Origin: Rhodospirillaceae bacterium
GTDB lineage: Bacteria; Pseudomonadota; Alphaproteobacteria; JAEUKQ01
NCBI GenBank assembly: GCA_016722635.1
Contig: JADKIX010000003.1
Span: forward strand, 62,001 to 126,000
Length of the DNA stretch: 64,000 nt
Reading direction: 5' to 3'
Shown: piece by piece, positions 29,513-38,135 of the stretch
How the letters are laid out: each line of letters starts with the position of its first letter
How positions within the stretch are numbered: position 1 is the stretch's first letter
Program-made: the position numbers and the translations under genes
Notes under the pieces: model-generated
Databases searched by the model: none
Seen by the model: the letters and a program-made list of their open reading frames with translations, nothing else
What the model was told of the DNA's origin: nothing

Positions 29513-31453
29513 ATGGATCCGATGGTAAGACAAGTTAGTTTTGATGTTCAATTAGACAATTTAATTAATGAAAATCGTTTGCACCTAAAGAAGCAACAAG
29601 CGGGGGATGGCCATTGGATTTTTGAATTGGAAGCGGACGCTACCATTCCTGCTGAATACATCATGTTGCAACATTTTTTAGATGAACCCAATCCTAAAAT
29701 TGAAGAAAAAATTGCCCGGTACCTTCGCCACACGCAAGAAGATCATGGAGGGTGGCCACTTTTCCACAAAGGAGACATGGATTTAAGTGCCAGCGTCAAG
29801 GCTTATTTTGCCTTAAAACTAGTTGGCGATGATCCCAATACATCTCATATGCGTAGAGCCAGGAATGCTATTTTAGCCAAAGGCGGCGCTGCATCAGCAA
29901 ATGTTTTTACCAGAATTGCGTTAGCAATTTTTGGGCTACTGCCTTGGCGGGCCGTGCCAACTATGCCAATTGAAATTATGTTGCTGCCTAAATGGTTTCC
30001 GTTTCATTTGGATAAGGTTTCTTATTGGTCCCGAACTGTTATCGTACCCTTGTTGGTGTTAATGAATTTAAAACCCAGGGCAAAAAATCCTAAACGGGTT
30101 AGGATTGACGAATTATTTGTTATCCCACCGGATAAGCAGCGCAAATACTTAACAAATACGGGTCATTTTCTTTGGGGACGATTATTCTTGGGGCTTGATA
30201 AATTGTTAAAAATTGTGGAGCCCGTCTTCCCTAAAAAAACGCGTAAAAAAGCATTGCAACTGGCTACGGATTGGTTTTCAGAACGTTTAAATGCAGAAGA
30301 TGGCTTGGGAGCAATCTTTCCAGCAATGGCAAATTCCGTGATGGCCATGGAAGCCATGGGCTATCCAAAAAATAATCCGCAATTTGTTGCGGCTAAAAAA
30401 TCCATCGATAAACTTTTGATTATTGATCAAGAAAAAGATATGGCTTACTGTCAACCCTGTGTTTCACCTGTGTGGGATACAGCTTTAACCTTACATACGT
30501 TAGTTGAAGCGGGGGAAGCTAACCACGCTCCAACAATTATGAAAGGGTTGGATTGGTTAAAGCACAAACAAATTACTGATATTAAGGGCGATTGGGCAGT
30601 CAAAACGCCTGATCTGAAACCGGGGGGATGGGCGTTTCAATATAACAATGCTTATTATCCAGATGTCGATGATACTGCTGTGGTGGGAATGATCTTGGAC
30701 CGTGCGGATCGTCATCATTATTTAGAACAAATTGATATAGCATCAACCTGGATTAAAGGAATGCAATCACATAATGGGGGATGGGGCGCTTTTGATATAG
30801 ATAACCATCATTATTATTTAAATCATATTCCTTTTTCGGATCATGGTGCTTTATTAGATCCGCCCACGGCAGATGTTAGCGCTCGCTGCATTAGTTTTTT
30901 AGCGCAATTGGGCGTTAAAAAGGATGATATTCTAATGGTAAAAGCCATGAAATACCTTAAGAAAAATCAAGAAAAAGATGGATCGTGGTTTGGCAGGTGG
31001 GGCACCAACTATATTTATGGTACTTGGTCGGTTTTATGTGCCTTAAACGCTGTAGATGAAGATATGGGGCAACCATACATTCAAAAAGCAATTGATTGGT
31101 TATTCGCACGGCAAAACCCAGATGGGGGGTGGGGGGAGGATGGTGCAAGTTATTGGGTGGAGAGAAAACAAGAATGTAAAGCAAGTACCCCCTCGCAAAC
31201 TGCCTGGGCTTTATTAGGTTTAATGGCGGCTGGTCAAGTTGGGCATGAGGCTGTTGAAAAAGGAATAAAATATTTGATCAATTGCCCACGTGAAAAAGGT
31301 CGTTGGCAAGAAGATTTATTTACTTCAGTTGGGTTTCCACGCGTTTTTTATTTGAAATATCATGGATATGCCCGTTATTTTCCTTTATGGGCCTTATCAC
31401 GTTATCGAAACTTAAAGAATTCAAATAATAGCCGTTCCATCTATGGGATGTAA
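29513..31453 (+). CDS. shc: Squalene-hopene cyclase
   Basis: Monotopic membrane enzyme that cyclises squalene to hopene and hopanol. The 646-residue protein carries the catalytic DVDD motif (DXDD class) at residues 384-387. Several QW repeats are visible, for example QEDHGGW, QSHNGGWGAFD, QEKDGSWFGRWG and QNPDGGWGED. The start at 29513 (ATG) gives a normal N terminus. It is preceded by hpnE and followed 18 bases later by a histidine kinase gene. Presence of the intact motif argues the pathway is functional at this step. Confidence 0.97.
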   Translation: MDPMVRQVSFDVQLDNLINENRLHLKKQQAGDGHWIFELEADATIPAEYIMLQHFLDEPNPKIEEKIARYLRHTQEDHGGWPLFHKGDMDLSASVKAYFALKLVGDDPNTSHMRRARNAILAKGGAASANVFTRIALAIFGLLPWRAVPTMPIEIMLLPKWFPFHLDKVSYWSRTVIVPLLVLMNLKPRAKNPKRVRIDELFVIPPDKQRKYLTNTGHFLWGRLFLGLDKLLKIVEPVFPKKTRKKALQLATDWFSERLNAEDGLGAIFPAMANSVMAMEAMGYPKNNPQFVAAKKSIDKLLIIDQEKDMAYCQPCVSPVWDTALTLHTLVEAGEANHAPTIMKGLDWLKHKQITDIKGDWAVKTPDLKPGGWAFQYNNAYYPDVDDTAVVGMILDRADRHHYLEQIDIASTWIKGMQSHNGGWGAFDIDNHHYYLNHIPFSDHGALLDPPTADVSARCISFLAQLGVKKDDILMVKAMKYLKKNQEKDGSWFGRWGTNYIYGTWSVLCALNAVDEDMGQPYIQKAIDWLFARQNPDGGWGEDGASYWVERKQECKASTPSQTAWALLGLMAAGQVGHEAVEKGIKYLINCPREKGRWQEDLFTSVGFPRVFYLKYHGYARYFPLWALSRYRNLKNSNNSRSIYGM

Positions 31454-31471
31454 AAAAGTTAGGGAGGTTGT

Positions 31472-33592
31472 TTGAGAAGATTTTTATGGAGCAGTGTGAT
31501 TGGTTTGTTTAAGTCACCTCGCAGACTATTACCTTTAATAGCGATCATTGTCCCCATGAGTGGTATTTTGGTTGGGCTGTTTTACATTGACCGCATTGAC
31601 CAGGAAAGGTTTGTCCAATCGCAACGGAATGCGGTGCTGGATAGGGCAAGCGTCGTTCGGTCGCGTTTGGAAAGCACTTTAAACAGCACTCTTTTGCTAT
31701 CCCAAAGTTTAAACACATTTATTTCTATCCATGGAGATATAACAGAAGAAGAATTTCAAGCTTTTGCAAAAGATATGTATGCAAAAAGTCCGGTTTCTTT
31801 AAAAATTCTTTTGATCCGCAATACCCATATTACGGACAGTTATCCAAGAACTGGGAATTCTATTCTGATTGGTCAAAATATTGGCGATTACCAAAAGTTA
31901 TTTCAAATTTTTCGTTTAGCGATGGCCTCAGGCAATTCCGTTATGGCAGGTCCCTTGGAAATGATTGACGGGGAAAAAACTTTTGTTGCATGGTTGCCGG
32001 TTTTTTTATCGGCTGAAGAAAACGAAATTCAAGCCCTTTCATATTGGGGCCAAATTGCCATCGTTATTAAATATTCAACCATGCTAACAGAGATTCGTTT
32101 TTCTGATGCGGCAAATGAGCTGAAACTGGCAATTCGTGGAGTTGACGGCAAGGGATCTTCCGGAGGGATTTTTGTTGGCGACAGCAGGGTTTTTTTGGAA
32201 AATCCCGTAATAGTTGATATTTCCTTGCCAGGCGGTTCTTGGCAAATGGCCGCAATTCCTAAGGATGGATGGTCATTTCAATCACCTAACCGTTCTACTC
32301 TTATTGGTATTGGGTTAATCTCATCCCTTATCGTGGGATTTTTAAGCTTTTTTGTCGTTTCAAAAAATCAATCTTTAAAACAATATGTTGAAGCGCTTTC
32401 TTTAACGACAGACGAGTTACGCCAAAGGGATCAATATTTGGCCCAGCGTAATTTATTATTACAGGTACAACAAGAAGTTTCCGTGGATGGGATTATAGTT
32501 ATCAATCCGGAACTGAAAATTGTCTCCCATAATAAAAAATTTGTAGATATTTGGCGGATAATGCTGACGGGCTTGGAGGGCAAATCTGTCGATGAAATAA
32601 AAAATTTGATGTTGGACCTAGTTCAGAAAAAATCGCAATCAATTATTGAGGCAATGACGACGAACTCTGAATTAACCAAAACATCCGGTTACGATGATGA
32701 AATAAGCCTAAACGACGGACGGGTTTTAGAGATCCATGCCGCCCTTTTAAAAAATCAAGATTTGAATCACTATGGCTGGGTTTGGTTCTTCCGCGATATA
32801 ACCGCTCGAAAAAATGCGGAAATGGCTTTGGCTAGGGCAAGGGATGAGGCCATTCGAGAAAGGGAAAGGGCCCAAATGGCCAATCGATCAAAATCTGAAT
32901 TCCTAGCTCTTATGAGCCATGAGTTACGAACACCATTAAATGCGATTATCGGATTTTCAGAAATTATCTCCAAACAAATGTTTGGTGAAATACAGCAACC
33001 TCGTTACGTTATCTATGCTCAAGATATTTATAATAGTGGCACGCATTTACTATCATTGATCAATGATATCCTGGACTTAGCAAAAATTGAAGCTGGTAAA
33101 ATGGAGATATATTGTGAATGGTTGGATATTTCCAGTATTAATAAGTCTTGTATGTCGTTAATTGAGGGTATGGCTGCCAAAAAATCCTTGTCTTTATCTA
33201 GCAAAGTTTTTGATAATATTGAAAAAATATATGCCGATCCCCGCGCGATGAAACAAATGCTGGTTAATTTGCTGTCAAATGCTTGTAAATTTACCCCTAA
33301 GGGTGGGGCAGTCCGATTAGAATTTGCCAAAACAAATGACGGTTCTGCTGTGATAGCCAGTGTAACCGATACTGGTATCGGTATGACTAAAGAAGATGTT
33401 GTTACCGCAATTGAACCTTTCGGACAGATTGAAAATCAATTAACTAAAACCCAGCAAGGAACAGGTTTAGGGTTGCCGATGGTCAAAATGCTGATTGAAC
33501 TACATAAAGGCCATTTAGAAATTGATAGCACTCCTGGAAAAGGAACGACGGTAAAGTTACTTTTTCCTAACCCGATTTCTGTTTCTTTATAA
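31472..33592 (+). CDS. Membrane histidine kinase with CHASE-like sensor and PAS domain
   Basis: Two-component sensor kinase of 706 residues (TTG start preceded by AGGGAGG). Order of parts: TM1 (about residues 18-39); a periplasmic region with features of a CHASE domain (ILIGQNIG, then SVMAGPLEMIDGEKTFVAWLPVF); TM2 (about residues 274-296); a short coiled coil; a PAS domain (about residues 330-450); HisKA with phospho-acceptor His near residue 481 in LMSHELRTPLN; HATPase with NLLSNACKFTP near residue 599, DTGIGM near 633 and GTGLGLPM near 663. No response regulator gene is adjacent. It lies between shc and hpnG, 18 and 12 bases away, so it is likely cotranscribed with hopanoid genes. Its signal and partner are unknown. 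Confidence 0.9.
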   Translation: MRRFLWSSVIGLFKSPRRLLPLIAIIVPMSGILVGLFYIDRIDQERFVQSQRNAVLDRASVVRSRLESTLNSTLLLSQSLNTFISIHGDITEEEFQAFAKDMYAKSPVSLKILLIRNTHITDSYPRTGNSILIGQNIGDYQKLFQIFRLAMASGNSVMAGPLEMIDGEKTFVAWLPVFLSAEENEIQALSYWGQIAIVIKYSTMLTEIRFSDAANELKLAIRGVDGKGSSGGIFVGDSRVFLENPVIVDISLPGGSWQMAAIPKDGWSFQSPNRSTLIGIGLISSLIVGFLSFFVVSKNQSLKQYVEALSLTTDELRQRDQYLAQRNLLLQVQQEVSVDGIIVINPELKIVSHNKKFVDIWRIMLTGLEGKSVDEIKNLMLDLVQKKSQSIIEAMTTNSELTKTSGYDDEISLNDGRVLEIHAALLKNQDLNHYGWVWFFRDITARKNAEMALARARDEAIRERERAQMANRSKSEFLALMSHELRTPLNAIIGFSEIISKQMFGEIQQPRYVIYAQDIYNSGTHLLSLINDILDLAKIEAGKMEIYCEWLDISSINKSCMSLIEGMAAKKSLSLSSKVFDNIEKIYADPRAMKQMLVNLLSNACKFTPKGGAVRLEFAKTNDGSAVIASVTDTGIGMTKEDVVTAIEPFGQIENQLTKTQQGTGLGLPMVKMLIELHKGHLEIDSTPGKGTTVKLLFPNPISVSL

Positions 33593-33604
33593 AGATAAAA
33601 ATAA

Positions 33605-34285
33605 TTGAAACAAGAAATTGCAATTATCGTGGGAATGGGGCTTGAAGCAGCTTTATTAAAAGATTTTCCCCAAAAATTTGTAGGAGTTGCGGGTGGAAAT
33701 GAGAAAAAAGTCAAAAGTCTAACCCAAGGTTTTATTGAACAACAGGTGGAGGGATTGGTTAGTTTTGGTTTTGCGGGTGGCTTGGATCCTGATTTAGATG
33801 TGGGCACGGTTATTGTTGCAAAATCTGTTGCTACCCTATCGGGCCAGGAAATACTAACGTCGGCCAAGTGGGGTAATAAAATTGGCGCTCAATTGGGTGG
33901 CTTTTATTCAACAGGTACTATTTTAGGATCAAAATATCCCATTATTGACCCACAACAGAAAATAGATGTTTTTCATCAGACCAATGCTGTGGCTGTTGAT
34001 ATGGAAAGTTATGCAATGGCAGAGATTGCTCATGCTTACCAAATTCCATTTACTATTATTCGGGTTATTTTAGATCCAGCCCAAAAAAAAATACACCCCA
34101 AGATTGCCGCTTTATTTCAGGCAGATGGAAAAATAGACAGCAAGGGCATAATCAAAATCCTTCTTAAGGAACCCAAACTTTTGAAAGAGTTCCTTGATCT
34201 TGGTAGGCAGTTTTATTTAGCAAGGCGAAGACTAAACTATGTTGCTAGGCTCTTTTGCCCGGACTTTGCTTTCGGTGGCTTTTGA
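33605..34285 (+). CDS. hpnG: Hopanoid-associated nucleosidase/phosphorylase HpnG
   Basis: Member of the MTA/SAH nucleosidase and nucleoside phosphorylase family. In hopanoid synthesis HpnG removes adenine from adenosylhopane to give (phospho)ribosylhopane. The 226-residue protein shows IIVGMGLEAALL at the N terminus, SFGFAGGLDPDLDVGTVIVA, and VDMESYAMAEIAHAYQIPF, the conserved Glu region. TTG at 33605 is the start. Its last 54 bases overlap the 3' end of hpnH on the other strand. It acts right after HpnH in the pathway. Confidence 0.9.
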   Translation: MKQEIAIIVGMGLEAALLKDFPQKFVGVAGGNEKKVKSLTQGFIEQQVEGLVSFGFAGGLDPDLDVGTVIVAKSVATLSGQEILTSAKWGNKIGAQLGGFYSTGTILGSKYPIIDPQQKIDVFHQTNAVAVDMESYAMAEIAHAYQIPFTIIRVILDPAQKKIHPKIAALFQADGKIDSKGIIKILLKEPKLLKEFLDLGRQFYLARRRLNYVARLFCPDFAFGGF

Positions 34286-35407
34286 TTTAGTAGGCGTTGC
34301 CAAATGAACGTCTGATAAAAAGTTTTCAACCTGCTTATCAAAAATCCAATCTGCCTTTCTTTGTTTGCTTAAATCAATTTCCTTGGCCATTTTACCTTTG
34401 GTCTTAATGCCAAACAACTTAACTTTCATAACTTTTAAGGGATTATCTAACGTATCATTGATGGCTGAGCCTTCATATCCGCAATGAACCATACAATCTG
34501 CACATTTTTCGTAATTGCCGGTCCCATAAGAATCCCAATTGGTAGTAGTCATCAATTCTTTGAACGATTCAGCGTAGCCCTCTCCAAGTAAATAACAAGG
34601 GCGTTGCCAGCCAAATACGTTGCGTGTGGGGTTGCTCCAAGGTGTACAATGATAAGATTGGTTGCCAGCCAGAAAATCTAAAAACATCATGGATTGACTG
34701 AAATCCCATTTTTTCTTCTTGGAATCCTTCAATACATTGCGGAACAGTTCTTTGGTTTGAAGGCGATTAAGGAAATGCCCTTGATCAGGGGCGCGTTCAT
34801 ACGCATAACCGGGGGAAACCGTTATACCGTCAATCTTTTCTTGTTTGCACCAGTCAAAAAAGGCAACCACTCGTTCCGGATTGGCATTATTGAAAAGGGT
34901 GCAATTGACATTCACGCGAAAACCACGTTTTTTGGCTTCTTTAATAGCCGAAACACAACGATCAAAAACGCCATCTTGGCAAACTGACTTGTCATGTTCC
35001 TGTTTCAAACCATCTAAATGAATAGAGAAAGTCAAATAAGGGCTGGGCTTAAAAAGATCCATCTTTTTTTCCAGCAACAAAGCATTCGTGCATAAATAAA
35101 CAAATTTCTTGCGCGCCACAATCCCTGCCACAATCTCCCCCATTTCTTTATGCAACAGGGGTTCACCACCAGGAATTGAAACAATAGGGGCTCCGCACTC
35201 GTCAACCGCGTCCAAACATTCTTTCAAGGACAAACGCTTATTCAGTATTTCATCGGGATAATCAATCTTGCCGCAGCCCGAGCAGGCCAAGTTACAACGG
35301 AACAAAGGCTCCAACATTAAAACCAGAGGATACTTTTTAACCCCTTTCAGCCGCTGCCTCATAATATAGCTGCCAACTCGTAATTGCTGGATGATAGGTA
35401 TAGACAA
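34232..35407 (-). CDS. hpnH: Adenosylhopane synthase HpnH (radical SAM)
   Basis: Radical SAM enzyme that adds a 5'-deoxyadenosyl group to diploptene, giving adenosylhopane and starting the C35 side chain. The 391-residue protein has the cluster-binding CX3CX2C at Cys38, Cys42 and Cys45 (FRCNLACSGCG), then GGEPLLHKEM and a C-terminal DUF3463-type region with further Cys residues (ADCMVHCGYEGS). The ATG is preceded by AGGAG-like AGAGGAG. Unlike the rest of the block it is on the minus strand and runs convergently into hpnG. The 272-base region to ispG must hold both divergent promoters. Confidence 0.95.
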   Translation of the reverse strand: MSIPIIQQLRVGSYIMRQRLKGVKKYPLVLMLEPLFRCNLACSGCGKIDYPDEILNKRLSLKECLDAVDECGAPIVSIPGGEPLLHKEMGEIVAGIVARKKFVYLCTNALLLEKKMDLFKPSPYLTFSIHLDGLKQEHDKSVCQDGVFDRCVSAIKEAKKRGFRVNVNCTLFNNANPERVVAFFDWCKQEKIDGITVSPGYAYERAPDQGHFLNRLQTKELFRNVLKDSKKKKWDFSQSMMFLDFLAGNQSYHCTPWSNPTRNVFGWQRPCYLLGEGYAESFKELMTTTNWDSYGTGNYEKCADCMVHCGYEGSAINDTLDNPLKVMKVKLFGIKTKGKMAKEIDLSKQRKADWIFDKQVENFLSDVHLATPTKSKATESKVRAKEPSNIV

Positions 35408-35679
35408 GGGGAAACTCCTCTTATATCTGTCGTTTAAGTAAAGTCATAACCAATAAGAATAGAAACAAATTAATTTTCAATTTTCTTGGTAACATATTTT
35501 TTTTAGGATGTCACAAAATATTATTGCTTGGTTGAAACATTTATCCAGAAAATACTATTATATGCCCACGGTTAAAAGATTATAAACGCGGCATTGATCT
35601 TAGATGTCGATTGCGTTAATCTACAAAAATAATGTTGCCCAAATCATAAACCATATCGCTATCAACTGAAAGGTGTTTA

Positions 35680-36804
35680 ATGTCTAGTAGTGTTCGCCCA
35701 TATCGTGATGTGCATCGGCGCAAATCAAGAAAAATTATGGTTGGTAATGTGGCGGTAGGCGGCGATTCGCCGATTTCCGTTCAGTCGATGACCAACACCT
35801 TGACCAGCGATGTGAAGGCAACGGTTGTACAAATTAAACAAATCCAAGATGCCGGGGCTGATATTGTCCGCGTTTCCTGCCCGGATGAAGAGTCAACGGC
35901 GGGGTTAAAAGAAATCGTCAAACAAGTGACTATCCCCATCGTAGCTGATATCCACTTCCACTACAAACGGGCATTGGAGGCGGCCAAGGCGGGGGCTGCT
36001 TGCTTACGGATTAACCCTGGCAATATTGGATCATCCGAACGGGTTAAAGAAGTTATTAAGGCGGCCAAGGATCATGGATGCTCGATCCGGATTGGGGTGA
36101 ATGCCGGATCGCTTGAAAAAGAACTATTGGAAAAATATGGTGAACCTTGCCCCGAAGCGATGGTTGAAAGTGCCTTAAACCACCTGCGTTTGTTAGAGGA
36201 CAATGACTTTTTTAATACAAAAATCAGTTGCAAAGCTTCTGATATCTTCTTAGCGGTGGCCGCTTACCAACAATTAGCTGAAGTTTGCGATTATCCGTTG
36301 CATTTGGGAATTACCGAGGCTGGCAGTTTGCGGGCTGGTACGGTGAAGTCATCTATTGGCATGGGCAGTTTGTTATGGGCCGGTATTGGCGATACCATTC
36401 GTGTTTCGCTATCGGCTGATCCGGTTGAGGAAGTTAAAGTTGGCTTTGATATGTTGAAGGCTTTGGGCCTAAGAAGGCGTGGCGTTACCTTGGTTTCTTG
36501 TCCATCTTGCGCTCGCCAGCAATTTGAAGTGATTAAAACCGTTGAAAAACTAGAAGAGAGAATCGCCCATATAACTACCCCGATGACGGTTTCCGTGATT
36601 GGATGTGTGGTTAATGGTCCCGGTGAAGCCAGGGAAACAGATATTGGGTTTACAGGTGGTGGAAATAACACCCACCAGGTTTATGTTGCGGGTATTCCGC
36701 ATCATCGCTTGAAAGATGCTTCAATTGTTGATCATTTGGTAGAATTGATTGAGAAAAAAGCCAAAGAGATTGAGGCTAAAAAACAGCCAGCGGCAGTGTC
36801 ATAA
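35680..36804 (+). CDS. ispG: 4-hydroxy-3-methylbut-2-enyl diphosphate synthase (flavodoxin)
   Basis: [4Fe-4S] enzyme of the MEP pathway converting MEcPP to HMBPP. The 374-residue protein has the short proteobacterial form. Its N-terminal TIM barrel begins [16 protein letters not shown]. The C-terminal cluster domain contains SCPSCARQQ (about residues 273-281) and [15 protein letters not shown] (about residues 308-322), which carry the three Cys and the Glu that bind the cluster. It ends the hopanoid/isoprenoid block. Adjacent to hpnH but divergent. Confidence 0.97.
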   Translation: MSSSVRPYRDVHRRKSRKIMVGNVAVGGDSPISVQSMTNTLTSDVKATVVQIKQIQDAGADIVRVSCPDEESTAGLKEIVKQVTIPIVADIHFHYKRALEAAKAGAACLRINPGNIGSSERVKEVIKAAKDHGCSIRIGVNAGSLEKELLEKYGEPCPEAMVESALNHLRLLEDNDFFNTKISCKASDIFLAVAAYQQLAEVCDYPLHLGITEAGSLRAGTVKSSIGMGSLLWAGIGDTIRVSLSADPVEEVKVGFDMLKALGLRRRGVTLVSCPSCARQQFEVIKTVEKLEERIAHITTPMTVSVIGCVVNGPGEARETDIGFTGGGNNTHQVYVAGIPHHRLKDASIVDHLVELIEKKAKEIEAKKQPAAVS

Positions 36805-36840
36805 GAAACTTGGAGTTTGCCCTGAGAAGCACTTGGGATA

Positions 36841-38019
36841 ATGATGAAAAATAAATTTGATACAATTGTTCTGGGGCTAGGCGCGACGGGAAGTGCTGTT
36901 TTGTATCAGCTGGCAAAACGTGGAAATAGAGTTTTAGGGATAGATCAGTTTTCGCCGCCGCATATGTTAGGTTCATCACACGGGGATTCGCGTATAACCA
37001 GGCAAGCAATCGGTGAAGGTGAACAATATACGCCACTTGCGCTTCGCTCTTACGAAATATGGCAAGAAATTGAAAAGGAAACTGGTAAAAAACTTCTAGA
37101 GATTACCGGTGGGCTTATCATTTCAAGTGGTGCAAAGACTGGCATCATGCATGTTGAAAATTTTTTTGAAAACACCGTTGCGGCGGCAAAAAAATTCAAC
37201 ATCAACCACGAGATTTTAAACGCCAATCAAATTCACAAGCGTTTTCCACAATTCAACGTGCGAGATAATGAAAGCGCTTATTACGAACACAATGCTGGCT
37301 TCTTGCGTCCCGAGGAATGCGTTAGCACGCAACTATTTCTTGCCGAAAAATACGGCGCAACCATACACAAAAACGAAAAAGTAAAAAGTTTTTTGGAAAA
37401 AAGGGGAAGCGTTCGCGTAAAAACAAACCTTGGCGAATATCAAGCCAAAAAACTAATTGTTAGTGCAGGATCATGGATTCCCACATTTATTGAGGACGAG
37501 TATTCAAAATTTTTCAAAGTTATGCGTCAGGTTCTGTTTTGGTTTGACGCCAAAACCTCTATCAAACGCTTTGAGCCAAAAAATTTTCCGATATTCATTT
37601 GGGAATTACAAGGGAACAAACAAAGTATTTATGGATTTCCCGCCATTGATGGACAAAAGGGTGGGGTGAAAATTGCAAGCGAACAATATGATACGAGTAC
37701 CACGGCGGACACCGTAAATCGAGAAGTCAGACAAGTGGAAATAAAAGCAATGTATAAGGATTTTGTTGCACCTTATTTCCCTGATTTGAGTGATAAATGC
37801 GTTAAAGCAGTTTCATGCCTCTATACCGTCACCCCGGATTTTCATTTCGTCATTGATATACACCCAAAACACCCGTCAATTATTTTAGCTTCGCCATGCT
37901 CGGGTCACGGCTTCAAACATTCGGCGGCAATTGGTGAAGTTGTAGCACAACTTGCCATAGAGGGGAAAAGTACTATTGATATTTCGAGATTCGGTATAAA
38001 AAGATTGACCGCAAAATAA
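36841..38019 (+). CDS. Monomeric sarcosine oxidase/N-methyltryptophan oxidase-like flavoenzyme
   Basis: FAD-dependent amine oxidase of the DAO/monomeric sarcosine oxidase family, which oxidatively demethylates N-methyl amino acids with hydrogen peroxide release. The 392-residue protein has the Rossmann motif GLGATGSAVLYQLAKRG, the family-typical SSHGDSRITRQAIGEGEQY, Cys326 in VSCLYTVTPDFHF where the covalent flavin Cys is expected, and CSGHGFKHS. It starts 36 bases after ispG and may be cotranscribed. No folate or sarcosine pathway gene is nearby. Its codon choice looks somewhat different from its neighbours, and it has no link to hopanoids, so recent arrival is possible. Substrate is not determined by sequence. 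Confidence 0.85.
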   Translation: MMKNKFDTIVLGLGATGSAVLYQLAKRGNRVLGIDQFSPPHMLGSSHGDSRITRQAIGEGEQYTPLALRSYEIWQEIEKETGKKLLEITGGLIISSGAKTGIMHVENFFENTVAAAKKFNINHEILNANQIHKRFPQFNVRDNESAYYEHNAGFLRPEECVSTQLFLAEKYGATIHKNEKVKSFLEKRGSVRVKTNLGEYQAKKLIVSAGSWIPTFIEDEYSKFFKVMRQVLFWFDAKTSIKRFEPKNFPIFIWELQGNKQSIYGFPAIDGQKGGVKIASEQYDTSTTADTVNREVRQVEIKAMYKDFVAPYFPDLSDKCVKAVSCLYTVTPDFHFVIDIHPKHPSIILASPCSGHGFKHSAAIGEVVAQLAIEGKSTIDISRFGIKRLTAK

Positions 38020-38135
38020 AATATCTCCTCATCTATAACAGCACCTAATTTAATATTACTATCTAGCCGATCCCTCTAGAAAACGAAGAAAATCTTATGC
38101 GAATATTAAATGAAAAGTAAATATACTTGGCCAGA

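Noticed and set aside
31120..31145. G-rich run in shc as a possible frameshift or G-quadruplex
   Set aside because: It encodes a conserved QW repeat (DGGWGED) and the frame is continuous.
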